A stretch of DNA of 64,000 bases from JALORV01 sp963769745 (GCA_963769745.1 CAVYNB010000026.1:1-64000), one strand, 5' to 3'. Shown: positions 1 through 8,080, counted from the first letter of the stretch. Notes: generated by a model not told the origin, from the sequence alone. Numbers and translations are program-made.

Positions 1-271
1 ACTGGCCTTTTGGCATTCGAGCCGCGAGTATCAACCCACATTGTGATTCTGCCGCCTCCTGACCGCCGAAGTCGGCCAAGGCCGTGTACTGAAGGCGCGC
101 CGGCATGGCCTGCGAGCGCGCGCACGCCCGCGTTCCCCAAGAAAAGATCTTGTGCCAGGACTTTCGTCAGCTGCTCGCGGCGGAAACGGCCAAGCTCTGG
201 ACCTTCAGATAGCCGTGGTGAGAGCATTACCGGGTTCGGCCAACTCGTTTCGGCCGGCTAAAGACGGCCCA
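1..271. other. No supported gene
   Basis: This left-edge stretch lies downstream of the BrnTA pair. A plus-strand open frame at 10-261 encodes a proline- and arginine-rich sequence with no recognisable domain and no ribosome-binding site, so I treat it as chance. I see no hairpin or repeat that can be called with confidence. Confidence 0.4.
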
Positions 272-538
272 TCAAGCTGCGTGCAACTCCTCTCGGAGGA
301 TCTTACGGAGCGCCGCCGCCGTTAACGGCTTCTCGCCAGCCACCTTTCCCTTCGTCCCGGTGGCCGCTTCGCGCAAGGCAGCGTTGATCATCGTTTGATA
401 GCCCATGCCCTCCGCCTCGGCACGCGCACGAAAGTGCTCAAGGATGTCGTCGTCGAGCATGATCGTGATTCTGGTCTTGCCCTTCGAAGAAACAACCGCG
501 CCGCGCCGCCCCTTGCTGAAGTCGTACTCTTTACGCAT
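272..538 (-). CDS. brnA: BrnA family antitoxin (ribbon-helix-helix)
   Basis: This is an 88-residue antitoxin of the BrnT/BrnA type II toxin-antitoxin family. The central segment TRITIMLDDDILEHFRAR is a ribbon-helix-helix DNA-binding strand and helix, as expected for a protein that neutralises BrnT and represses its own promoter. I chose the ATG at 538 because it overlaps the end of brnT by 8 bp, the usual toxin-first arrangement. The open frame extends 45 codons further upstream, but that part only shadows brnT. The C-terminus (residues 60-88) is basic and helical, plausibly the toxin-binding part. Family knowledge: BrnA binds DNA as a dimer and represses strongly in complex with BrnT. Confidence 0.88.
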   Translation of the reverse strand: MRKEYDFSKGRRGAVVSSKGKTRITIMLDDDILEHFRARAEAEGMGYQTMINAALREAATGTKGKVAGEKPLTAAALRKILREELHAA

Positions 539-797
539 GGTATTGCTCCACTTCGCCTTTGCTGGCCTTCCTTGCTGAGATGAGACGCGCTCGGTCGCCC
601 CGGGCAGTGTGGACAACGACCAATACTCGCCCCAGAGTGTCCATCCCCAGCGTGACGAAGCGTTGCTCGCCATCCGCGTCAGGATCGTCGATTGTTACGG
701 CAAACGGATCTCGCAGCGCTTGTTCTGCGTCCGCGAAGCTGACGCGGTGCTTGCGTAGGTTTGCCCGCGCCTTTGCAGGATCGAACTCGATGTCCAC
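531..797 (-). CDS. brnT: BrnT family toxin (DUF497)
   Basis: This is a BrnT-type ribonuclease toxin, RelE-like in fold, that arrests translation by cutting RNA. Family signatures are the N-terminal DIEFDPAKARANLRKHRVSF (F-D-x-x-K-x-x-x-N-x-x-K-H) and the C-terminal RLISARKASKGEVEQYHA (R-x-I-S-A-R-x-A). I prefer the GTG at 797 (88 residues, VDIEFDP...), because the ATG at 812 would lie between the predicted -35 and -10 boxes and so outside the transcript. With ATG the protein would be 93 residues. No Shine-Dalgarno is visible before the GTG, so translation may be leaderless. The stop overlaps brnA by 8 bp. The identification is strong; the start is inferred. Confidence 0.85.
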   Translation of the reverse strand: MDIEFDPAKARANLRKHRVSFADAEQALRDPFAVTIDDPDADGEQRFVTLGMDTLGRVLVVVHTARGDRARLISARKASKGEVEQYHA

Positions 798-803
798 ATC
801 GCC

Positions 804-831
804 ATTATGCATATAGTATGCATATAGTCAA
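804..831 (-). promoter_or_regulatory. brnTA promoter with 11-bp direct-repeat operator
   Basis: On the minus strand TTGACT (831-826) and CATAAT (809-804), 16 bp apart, make a good sigma-70 promoter. Two perfect, directly adjacent copies of the 11-mer ACTATATGCAT (828-818 and 817-807) fill the space between them. A one-helical-turn spacing suits cooperative binding of ribbon-helix-helix dimers such as BrnA. The expected start of transcription is at about 797, the GTG proposed for brnT. Confidence 0.65.
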
Positions 832-937
832 GGGCCAGTTTCGGGCAAATCACGGGCATCCGCGCGGCCGCTTTAGCGCGCCATTGGCGCTGGCTCCTCG
901 CGACAGCTACTGGACGACTGCGCACTTCAAACCGCAA

Positions 938-1078
938 TTACTGCCCACGCGGTGGCTGCCACAATTCAACCTTGTTGCCTTCGGGATCGATCACCCAGGC
1001 AAAGATCCCGTACTCAGACTCGTCAATCTTGTCGAGCACATCGCATACTTCCTGTTTCAGCACTGCGACTGCTCTGGT
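938..1078 (-). pseudogene. VOC/glyoxalase-family C-terminal remnant
   Basis: The minus-strand frame ending at 938 reads ...VLDKIDESEYGIFAWVIDPEGNKVELWQPP. This is the conserved last strand pair of vicinal-oxygen-chelate proteins (glyoxalase/bleomycin-resistance superfamily), with the metal-binding Glu in VELW. About 40 residues are recognisable. Upstream, the frame runs into unrelated arginine-rich sequence and no start or N-terminal half was found, so I read it as a decayed gene fragment at the edge of the accessory region. Confidence 0.6.
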
Positions 1079-1169
1079 ACTGCGGACCCGATGGATGCGC
1101 CGCGGCGGACAATCACTTTCATCGCGAAAGACAGTATCTCTCGCTCGAACGGGCCGCTCTTCGCGATGA

Positions 1170-1382
1170 ATTGACCCGGGCCCGCAGGACGACCATGAGC
1201 GTCGCTCCGCTCTGACGGCGCAAGTGAAGGCCCTCGAGGTGGAAAACGATGAACTTCGGCGCCTCTGCCGTCGAGGCACACAGCTTGCGGAGATCAGCTC
1301 TGTATGTTCAAAACTGAGCTTCCTTATTGCAATGCTGCAAGACGCCCGCCCAGAGGTCCTGGTTGCGAACGCGGCTGGCTGA
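1170..1382 (+). other. Start-less open frame with coiled-coil segment; possible gene remnant
   Basis: A 71-codon open frame without an ATG contains LTAQVKALEVENDELRRL, a clear heptad-like coiled coil, followed by a short hydrophobic stretch. A second frame upstream (about 1118-1172) has similar composition (RQYLSLERAALRDELTRAR), as though one helical protein had been frameshifted. It resembles the tail of a small accessory protein, but no family could be assigned. The stretch 1080-1457 otherwise holds no supported gene. Confidence 0.25.
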
Positions 1383-1457
1383 AGAGCCCGTCCCGAGTTC
1401 CGTGCAGAGAGGCCGCGGCCCTCAGTCCACCTTTCGGGCATCGCGAGTCACCCATCG

Positions 1458-2432
1458 CTAGCCCGAGCCGGCGAGCGCAAGCGAGTCATGCGCCGTGCCC
1501 TGGAAGGCCAGTTCGGACTGTGGACGACGGCGCCGCGACTGGCGGGCCTCCTGCTTGTCGCGCAGCCCATTTGCCCAAGTCTCAACGGTCTGCCAGAACC
1601 CAGCCGGTAGGTCCAGCCGGATGATCTCGAACCTTTCGCTGCCGCTGCCCAGCGGCACGAACGTCCGCACGATGGCGCTGAATGCCTGACCGGTACGCCA
1701 CAGCAGCACAAGCTGATCGACGAGCATCTTTGACTTCGCCCGCACCGGCAACTCCGCCTCGGCGGCAACATGGATGACCCGTTCGCCGCGGGCCGGCTGC
1801 GCCGCCGACCAGATTCCTGCGACTTCGAAGGCGTCTTCGCCACGGGACTTTGTCACCATCTGGGCGTGAAACCGTTGGTCGAACGACGTTTCCGCAGGCG
1901 CCGAAGACATGCCCCCGACGCGGATCCTGTCGTTGAGCAGCACTGTATCGTCCCTCCTGAGGGCATCGAGCAGCGCACGCTGCATCTTGCCTTTCTTGGT
2001 CTGCCTGGAGCGGATCAACATAAGCTCCGGCAGCACCTCGCGACCCTCCGTCGCGTCAAGCAGCAGGCGTCGCATCCGTTCCGCTTCGCGTTCCACCTCG
2101 GTTGCGTGAGCCGCTATCTGTTCCTCGAGGAGAAGAAGCTCGGGGGGCGTCCCGTCCGGTACTTGCGGCGTGAGATAGAGCTGCGAATTGCTGCGGACCT
2201 CCGCGACAAGGGCGTGGAGCAGGAGCTCGTCCTTCAGCTCGCACACGATGATCGGCAGTGATCCATGCGGCAGCAGCCGCTTCATTCGGTCCGGGAACTC
2301 CCGCACGAGCTGGCGCAGCTGCTTCAGCTCCAGCGACATTGCCTTGTCGAGCTTCAGGGTCGTCGCGACTTGGGTGAGCAAGTTTCCTTCCTTCAGTTCT
2401 CGCAGCACATGGAAAGCATCGCGATGGTTCAT
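1458..2432 (-). CDS. Coiled-coil protein of the recombinase module, unknown function
   Basis: This is a 324-residue protein that I do not recognise. The start is the ATG at 2432, which overlaps the stop of the giant recombinase-like gene by 4 bp (ATGA), so the two are translationally coupled. The open frame runs about 100 codons further upstream, but that part only shadows the larger gene. Residues about 110-155 (LEEQIAAHATEVEREAERMR and onward) form a long charged helix, probably a coiled coil. A basic patch (SRQTKKGKMQRALLDALRR) follows, then a mixed C-terminal domain with LWRTGQAFSAIVRTFVPLG. The last 30 residues are very basic (DKQEARQSRRRRPQ), which fits nucleic-acid contact. No signal peptide or membrane segment is visible. 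The coupling suggests a partner or accessory factor of the recombinase; this is inference. Confidence 0.7.
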   Translation of the reverse strand: MNHRDAFHVLRELKEGNLLTQVATTLKLDKAMSLELKQLRQLVREFPDRMKRLLPHGSLPIIVCELKDELLLHALVAEVRSNSQLYLTPQVPDGTPPELLLLEEQIAAHATEVEREAERMRRLLLDATEGREVLPELMLIRSRQTKKGKMQRALLDALRRDDTVLLNDRIRVGGMSSAPAETSFDQRFHAQMVTKSRGEDAFEVAGIWSAAQPARGERVIHVAAEAELPVRAKSKMLVDQLVLLWRTGQAFSAIVRTFVPLGSGSERFEIIRLDLPAGFWQTVETWANGLRDKQEARQSRRRRPQSELAFQGTAHDSLALAGSG

Positions 2433-5400
2433 GGAGTGTTCCTTTGGATGTATCGGTGGACGAGAGCCGCCAGAAGGGCGGCGGAGGCGATGAGGGATCC
2501 AGGTGCCTCGCGAAGCTTGCTGCGGGCACGAGGCTCCGCGACGACTCGGAACGAAACTCGAAGCCCCGTATCCGTCGCCGGGCTGCGCACGACGTCGAAG
2601 ATCCCAACGCGCTTGGCGCCAGCGATGGTTTCTGCGCAGTAGGCGCGGGCGGGGACGTGCAGGCGCGCAGCCAGTCGCCCGGCGAACCGGCTGATGGCAC
2701 CGCAGCGCTGAAGATCGCCCATCGTCGCAACCGCCCATGGCTCATCGACCAGCCCGGCGGTGCCCGCGAGAACGCGGGCCTCGATATCCGAGATCGGATG
2801 CAACGCCAGAGCTGCCGCGCAATCGACGACAAGGTGACGCCAGTCGGCGCGGTCGTGCAGTCGCTCATGCAATCCTTCGCCAGCACGCCGCAGTTGCGGG
2901 CGCCAGAACTGCAGGGCGTCGACGATCAGCTCAACGTCCCGGTTCGTGAGCTTCGTTCCCCGGGCAGCCTGCCAGGCCTGCGCGCCGCACAGCAGGCGCA
3001 AGACCGCTGTCGTGACCTCTGCAGATTTGGCGCCGTGTGTCGCAGGGAGTGCGAGGCGCTCGCCAGCGACGTCCGTCCGGGCCTGGCGGTCGTACTCCGA
3101 TCCGAGTGCAAAGATGCGCCGACAATCGCAGGCGACGGAGGCCTGCTGCAGCAGGTAGCACTCGACGATCGTCCTGGACCCTCCGTTTCGCTCTTGCCAC
3201 TTGCGCATCGCGTCGACGGATCTGCCGCACAGTTCGCCCACGAACTGTTTGGACACACCGAGCCCAAGGGCAACGACGAGTCGATCCCACAGGATTCGGC
3301 GGACACGGTCGCCCTCGTGGAAGTACATGGCGGGGCCGCCAAGCGGGGAAGCATGCCCGTTTTCGGCAGCTCCGAGTGCTCCCACGTTGCGCCGCTGCAG
3401 GCTAGTGTGCAGGCCGACGGACTGCGGATCAAGCAGGCGCGGCGTTTGTCGCCGTGTAATCACGGCGCCACGGATATCGTGAAGGCGCACTTCAAGTGAG
3501 CCGCAGGCATACTTCAAGGCCGCGCGGGCGTACATCACGGCGGCTTTCGCAGTCGCAAGCGATCGTGGATTATCTGCGTCGCCAAGTACGCGAGACTCGG
3601 GATCGACCGCATGCTCCTCGAGACACGGCCCGAATATCCCCGAGTACTCCGCGGGTTCGATTTCGACAAGCCGCTCGCCGCTCGCGGATTTGTTTGCTGA
3701 CTCGGCGGCCCTCGTGATGTTGGCGAAGGGCCGAGCGCCGCCATGCAGGTCGATCCATCGCACCTTCAAGCCCTCATCGGGGCGGCAGCCAAGGGCTCGG
3801 AGCGTCACCAGGTATTTGCCGGCGAGCCGTGCGATGTCGACAGGAACGTCCTTTGCCGCAGCGAGGCATTCCACGGCTTTGTCCACGCTTTCGATCGCGA
3901 CCGGATGAATGTAGTTGTCCGCCAAACAGGGCCGGACGTGGCTGAAGGCGGGCAGTCCCAGGATCTCCTGCATGCGATTGGCCATTGCGTCGAAATTGCC
4001 CGTCAGCTGCTTCCCGGACGCCTCGCAGCGGCTTCGCCACTCTGCAAGCTTCACCTGCAGGTCGAGTTGTTCGAGCGGGGTCTCTTCGTCCGCGAGGCAG
4101 AGCAGAAAGCTGTGGAACGACGATATGTAGGGAGGGAGTGTCCGCACGCTGTACTTGCCTCTTCCACGGCGTCGCTTCTCTCCGCGGAAAAGCTCATGCA
4201 GGAGTGCGAAGTAGACGCGGGCCAGCTCCGACATGCCGCTCACCGGCACGCCGCACGCGAGCTCCCACTGTTCACGGGATGCGGGAAGCTTGGCCCATGT
4301 GCCTTCGCTGATCTTGCGCAGGTAGAGGCGTTGGACGATCCAGAGCTCCTCCGCCGTCGAGGTCGCCGGCTCCTCGCCGGCAAGCGACGATAGATCCACG
4401 CGCTCAATGCGGCTGCGGCATTGCTCGCCGGACTGATACGAGAGCGAGTCCGGGTGCGCCGTGCGGCAGTTGTATTGCATCTGCGCGAGGCTGCGTGCGA
4501 GGCCGGGCCAGTGAAGCGTCTGCGCCGCGCGCACGCCAGCGAGGAGCTGCCCGAGCGCATCGGCCGGTGGTATTTCGGCGTCGAGCGACTTCGCCACGCA
4601 AGCACCGAGATCACTGAGTGCGGCGTGCACGTCCGAGCGCTCGTCTGGCAGCGCGCGGATCGCGAGGACCGTGACAGGGGAGAGCTGCACGCGACGCAGG
4701 CCGAGGCCTGGGATTTTTGTGTCCAGCAAGGCGATGAAAGGTTCCCTCCGGAGGCGAACTTCATCGGTTTCGATGGCAACCAGCAGCGCCTCTAGCTCGC
4801 GGAGCATCCCGATCCCGTCGAGGATCACGAGGCAAGCGGCGACGCGCGCAAGGGGGTTGGCTGGAAGCGCAAGGACGCTGCCCACGTGCAAGAGCACGCG
4901 ATAGGCGTGCGCCATGTCAGGCGGGAACGGGCATTGCTCGTGGCCGCGAAGACCGGACGCCCGGGCTGGCTGTGCAGGACGCAGGCGGAATGCTGCCGGG
5001 CGCGGCGACCAGCGCGTCCGCGGGATGCGCGCGATCAAGGGATCGAGCCCGAACGTGGTCATCGCGCTCTTCCAGGCCGAATGCAAGTTGCCAAGGAATT
5101 CGTCCGGGCGCAGGCCCGACCCCCGTGCGAACGGCTCCTGCCCGGCGCCTGCGTGCCCGGACTGGGCGGCGGCCTCGATACTGCCGAAGCCCGCCGCCCG
5201 CACGATGTGCTCGACGACGCGGCGGCCGACGTTTTCGTCCAGGCGTACCCCGCGGACCCGGAAGCATCGGTCAACGCTTCGTTTCGGGATGTCGACGATC
5301 TGGACGCCGCTGAACTGGAACAGGACAGGAAGAGTGCTGTCGCTCGCAAGACGGTCGCGGATCGCGCCGGCAAGTCGCGGATGCACGGGTTCGATCCTGT

Positions 5401-6778
5401 CAGCCAGTTCGGACAGACGCTGGAAGTACAAGACAAGCAGCGAGGGCAGCGGCTCCGGCAGGGCGACGAGCCGCCGGTCTAGGTACTCCGACGTGGCCTT
5501 GTCCGCGGTGACAACCGCCCAGCGACCCTCAAGCGAGAGGCCACGCATCGACAATTTGATGTGCCGGACTGGCCGCAGGGCACCCAGGAAGCGCACGAGG
5601 GCCGCTAGCGGTGGCGCCGCCGCGTTGAAGCGCGCAAGTAACGTCGCGGGGCGCGCGTTGGAGGGAAGCGGGCATATCGCGGTGAGCACGCGGTCGACGT
5701 TCGCTTTGATGAACGCCGCGATCGTTGCGTCGGACGGCGTGTCATTCAGCGAAAAGTCGAGTTCGCTGGCTGCGGCGAGTTCGCCACTCAGGCCGATTGC
5801 GCGGAGCACCTGCGACGCGGCCCAGTCGAGGTCCGGCGCCTTTCCCAATACGTAGTGAAGCAACGATTCTGTGCTGACCGTGGAGTCACCCGCGGCGAGG
5901 ATGCTCGCGGTGCCCTCATCCCCACAGTGCTCGATGGCCAGTCGGGCGTAGGAAGACCGAACGCGCGTCTCGGTCACGGCCCTGGAGGAGGGCGATCGCT
6001 CGCGCCGGTAGGCCGTCATTGCTTCCCGGGTGGCCTCGTCAATGTGGAGCAGCTCGGCAAGGTTGCGCGGCTCCGAAGCCAGCGGCTGGAGTTTTTTCAA
6101 GGCGCGGCGGACTTCCGCCGGCAAGGGTGTGCCGAGCAGCCGGTGCGTTGTCCGGAAATGCGGGCCGCCGCGAGGCGGCCTCGCAGATTTCAGCAGCCCG
6201 TCTGCGCGGCAGTGAAAATGCGACAGGTCGGCTGTCACAAATGCGCAGGTGTCTGGCGCATCTCCGATCGCGATATCGGAGAAACCGGAGATCGACGTTC
6301 CCGTGAGAAACACCATCATCTCGATGCAAGCGAGGCGGCGCGTCGCCGCGTCCGACGCATTAAGCTCGTCGCCAACGCGCCGGAAATACGACTCCGCTTC
6401 TGGCGCGAAGAGTCCATCGCCCAACCGGTCGAGGCCGCTGCGCGCCTGCCAGGACGCGCGTAAACCGGCGAGCCTTCTGCGTCCCAGGAAGTCCACTTGG
6501 GCGGCCGGTCGCGCACGGCGGTCGCCAAGCAGCCAAGTGATTCCCCTGGACACAGCGGCCATGCGCCCCAGCAATCCGCGGAAAGCCGCTGTCCCGGCAT
6601 GTCGATGCACGAGAGGCGGCTCGTGATCGCGCTTGAATCGCTGTGCCGACGAAGCCAAGGCCGAGAGGCCGGTAGAGGCGAGTTCGGCAGCGTGGCGTGC
6701 ATCGGCATCCTCCCCGCCCAGCAGGCTGCAGGTGGCCTCGAGGACCGACTTGCCGAGGGGTCGCCCGGTCCGGATCAC
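2429..6778 (-). CDS. Giant tyrosine recombinase-like protein (1449 codons)
   Basis: The C-terminal third carries what looks like a full tyrosine-recombinase active site: Arg999 in GCRPDEGLKVRWIDL, Lys1030 in NKSASGERLVEI, His1100 and Arg1103 in LHDIRGAVITR, His1142 in GHASPLGGPAMYFH, and the candidate nucleophile Tyr1152 in the same motif. The His-to-Tyr spacing of 10 is normal; the R1103-to-H1142 gap (39) is longer than usual, implying an insertion. About 980 residues precede this domain and nearly 300 follow it, far beyond a normal 300-450 residue integrase. Residues 147-173 and 505-546 loosely resemble a second, degenerate catalytic domain without the key Arg and Tyr. The annotated GTG at 6778 overlaps the upstream frame by 4 bp, but the frame reads convincingly as protein before it (YRGNELVFLRVVAVVQEV), so the gene probably begins further upstream and is frameshifted. 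Cytosolic. Function beyond strand exchange is unknown. Confidence 0.75.
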   Translation of the reverse strand: MIRTGRPLGKSVLEATCSLLGGEDADARHAAELASTGLSALASSAQRFKRDHEPPLVHRHAGTAAFRGLLGRMAAVSRGITWLLGDRRARPAAQVDFLGRRRLAGLRASWQARSGLDRLGDGLFAPEAESYFRRVGDELNASDAATRRLACIEMMVFLTGTSISGFSDIAIGDAPDTCAFVTADLSHFHCRADGLLKSARPPRGGPHFRTTHRLLGTPLPAEVRRALKKLQPLASEPRNLAELLHIDEATREAMTAYRRERSPSSRAVTETRVRSSYARLAIEHCGDEGTASILAAGDSTVSTESLLHYVLGKAPDLDWAASQVLRAIGLSGELAAASELDFSLNDTPSDATIAAFIKANVDRVLTAICPLPSNARPATLLARFNAAAPPLAALVRFLGALRPVRHIKLSMRGLSLEGRWAVVTADKATSEYLDRRLVALPEPLPSLLVLYFQRLSELADRIEPVHPRLAGAIRDRLASDSTLPVLFQFSGVQIVDIPKRSVDRCFRVRGVRLDENVGRRVVEHIVRAAGFGSIEAAAQSGHAGAGQEPFARGSGLRPDEFLGNLHSAWKSAMTTFGLDPLIARIPRTRWSPRPAAFRLRPAQPARASGLRGHEQCPFPPDMAHAYRVLLHVGSVLALPANPLARVAACLVILDGIGMLRELEALLVAIETDEVRLRREPFIALLDTKIPGLGLRRVQLSPVTVLAIRALPDERSDVHAALSDLGACVAKSLDAEIPPADALGQLLAGVRAAQTLHWPGLARSLAQMQYNCRTAHPDSLSYQSGEQCRSRIERVDLSSLAGEEPATSTAEELWIVQRLYLRKISEGTWAKLPASREQWELACGVPVSGMSELARVYFALLHELFRGEKRRRGRGKYSVRTLPPYISSFHSFLLCLADEETPLEQLDLQVKLAEWRSRCEASGKQLTGNFDAMANRMQEILGLPAFSHVRPCLADNYIHPVAIESVDKAVECLAAAKDVPVDIARLAGKYLVTLRALGCRPDEGLKVRWIDLHGGARPFANITRAAESANKSASGERLVEIEPAEYSGIFGPCLEEHAVDPESRVLGDADNPRSLATAKAAVMYARAALKYACGSLEVRLHDIRGAVITRRQTPRLLDPQSVGLHTSLQRRNVGALGAAENGHASPLGGPAMYFHEGDRVRRILWDRLVVALGLGVSKQFVGELCGRSVDAMRKWQERNGGSRTIVECYLLQQASVACDCRRIFALGSEYDRQARTDVAGERLALPATHGAKSAEVTTAVLRLLCGAQAWQAARGTKLTNRDVELIVDALQFWRPQLRRAGEGLHERLHDRADWRHLVVDCAAALALHPISDIEARVLAGTAGLVDEPWAVATMGDLQRCGAISRFAGRLAARLHVPARAYCAETIAGAKRVGIFDVVRSPATDTGLRVSFRVVAEPRARSKLREAPGSLIASAALLAALVHRYIQRNTP

Positions 6779-7182
6779 TTCCTGGACGACGGCGACGACA
6801 CGAAGGAAGACGAGCTCGTTCCCGCGATAGGACTCGGGCCTGAGATCAGTTTGCGCGTGCGTCGCGCGGTCAGTTCATCGCGCCGCGAAAGCGACAAACT
6901 CAGCTGCGTGGCGCCCGATGTCGCGTCGAGAACCCATATGAGTTCGTCGACGTCGAAAGCCGCACCCATGGCATTGGCGCGCTGCGCCAGCGCTATTACG
7001 CGCGGAATCAAGGCGCGCGCTTCCTCAGCCGAAAAGCCAAGGCCGTTCGCGACTCGCCGCAGGACGACCTTGGCCGGAATGAACCAACTTCGCGTCCCAC
7101 TTCGGGATTCCGGCGGCGTTGCCGCCCGGGTGTCAGTGCCACGCCCAGCCCCGAGATCCCCAGGACGCGGCTGGACCCTCAT
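6775..7182 (-). CDS. Probable N-terminal part of the giant recombinase gene
   Basis: This is a 135-codon frame immediately upstream of, and overlapping, the giant gene. Residues about 30-110 look like real protein (FIPAKVVLRRVANGLGF, then a helical AEEARALIPRVIALAQRANA). The last 25 residues turn Ser-rich and meaningless just where the giant gene's own frame begins to read well. That pattern fits a one-base deletion near 6840-6900 splitting a single gene. The ATG at 7182 has no Shine-Dalgarno at a usable distance. A perfect AAGGAGG sits 8 nt before a GTG at 7207 in a different frame, which stops after 24 codons and would need a one-base shift to join this frame. My reading is one gene starting at 7207 and running to 2429; the alternative is a separate small protein. 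No known domain. Confidence 0.5.
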   Translation of the reverse strand: MRVQPRPGDLGAGRGTDTRAATPPESRSGTRSWFIPAKVVLRRVANGLGFSAEEARALIPRVIALAQRANAMGAAFDVDELIWVLDATSGATQLSLSLSRRDELTARRTRKLISGPSPIAGTSSSSFVSSPSSRK

Positions 7183-7212
7183 GCAGTAGCAATCTGCTGT
7201 CGTCCACCTTGG

Positions 7213-7467
7213 TTACCTCCTTGCTTGGCCGGCCAATGCGGTCACGTTAGGGAGGATGGACTTGCACAAGCAGCAGCCAGATCGGCCTTTTCGATCAAGA
7301 ATCACTCCGTTTGGAAGGTCTCTTGCGGGGCCGGAATGGGACGCAAGCAAACCGCCGGCGTTCAAGCGCGGCAGGGTCGGGGCTCCCTTAGCCGCTAGCG
7401 ACGTTGAAGACAAAAGGGCGCCTTCAGCTTGAACGGCGCCTTGGCGCGCTTTCCGTTTCAGTTTCAT
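7213..7467 (-). CDS. 84-residue basic protein heading the recombinase module, unknown function
   Basis: This small ORF has a textbook Shine-Dalgarno (AGGAGG) 8 nt before its ATG at 7467, which is the main support for it. The protein begins MKLKRKARQ, is basic throughout, and has a Cys cluster (GCCLCK) near residues 65-70. No family is recognised and no membrane segment is visible. Its stop codon overlaps the second perfect Shine-Dalgarno, which serves the next reading frame (GTG at 7207), so it is likely translated first in the operon and may act as a leader or regulator of the large gene. This is inference from layout only. Confidence 0.5.
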   Translation of the reverse strand: MKLKRKARQGAVQAEGALLSSTSLAAKGAPTLPRLNAGGLLASHSGPARDLPNGVILDRKGRSGCCLCKSILPNVTALAGQARR

Positions 7468-8043
7468 AACAGTCCTCCTGCAATGCAGATGTCGCCTCGT
7501 GGGACGTGGGTCGATTGAGACCGAATTCGGGTGACGTGCGAAACCCACGAGGCGACGAAAGCGGGCGCACGAAAGGACTCCGCCCGCGCTAGGCGCGGGA
7601 AGGCTCAGAAGGTCGGCAGACGCGCGCAGACGCGCGACGCGACCAGGGGGTCTCGGATGAGGGTGCGTCGCCCTTGCCGTCAGAGCGCCATGAAGCGTCG
7701 AAGGGCTTGGGGCGATACACACCGGTGGCCGCGCTCCGGAGAGACGGCCACTGAGCCAGCCACGCGCGCGCGAAATGCCACGCGAACGACCGCGCTGCCT
7801 GCGGAAGCGAATGGAACTCGCTCCGCTAACGCGCCGCATCGTGGCGGCGCACTGCTTCTCGCCGATCCGCAAAGCGTCTCGCTCTGCCCTCGGCTCGGCG
7901 CCCGGAGCAACTTGCGGCCGGACGCCCTCAATGGGACTCTATTTTCCCGAAAGGGGCGGTACAGCTGCCGCGCGGCGAGGGCACTACTGACTGCTGCCTT
8001 TGCCGACTGCAAACATTGTTGCGCCGGGAGAATGCGTTCGTCA

Positions 8044-8080
8044 ACCGCGCTAAGGGGCGGTTTTCGCCCCTTAGCGCGGT
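8044..8080. repeat. 16-bp perfect inverted repeat (hairpin)
   Basis: The arm ACCGCGCTAAGGGGCG (8044-8059) and its exact reverse complement (8065-8080) flank a GTTTT loop. There is no U-tract, so it is a poor intrinsic terminator. It lies 0.6 kb upstream of the module and could be a recombination core site, a protein-binding site or a structured RNA element. Confidence 0.8.

Noticed and set aside
10..261. 83-codon plus-strand frame at the left edge
   Set aside because: Low-complexity Pro/Arg composition, no domain and no RBS.
2429..7182. Assignment of the accessory operon to gamma-mobile-trio (GmtY/GmtZ/GmtX)
   Set aside because: The logic is similar (recombinase plus partners), but gene sizes and order do not fit well and I cannot run a homology search.
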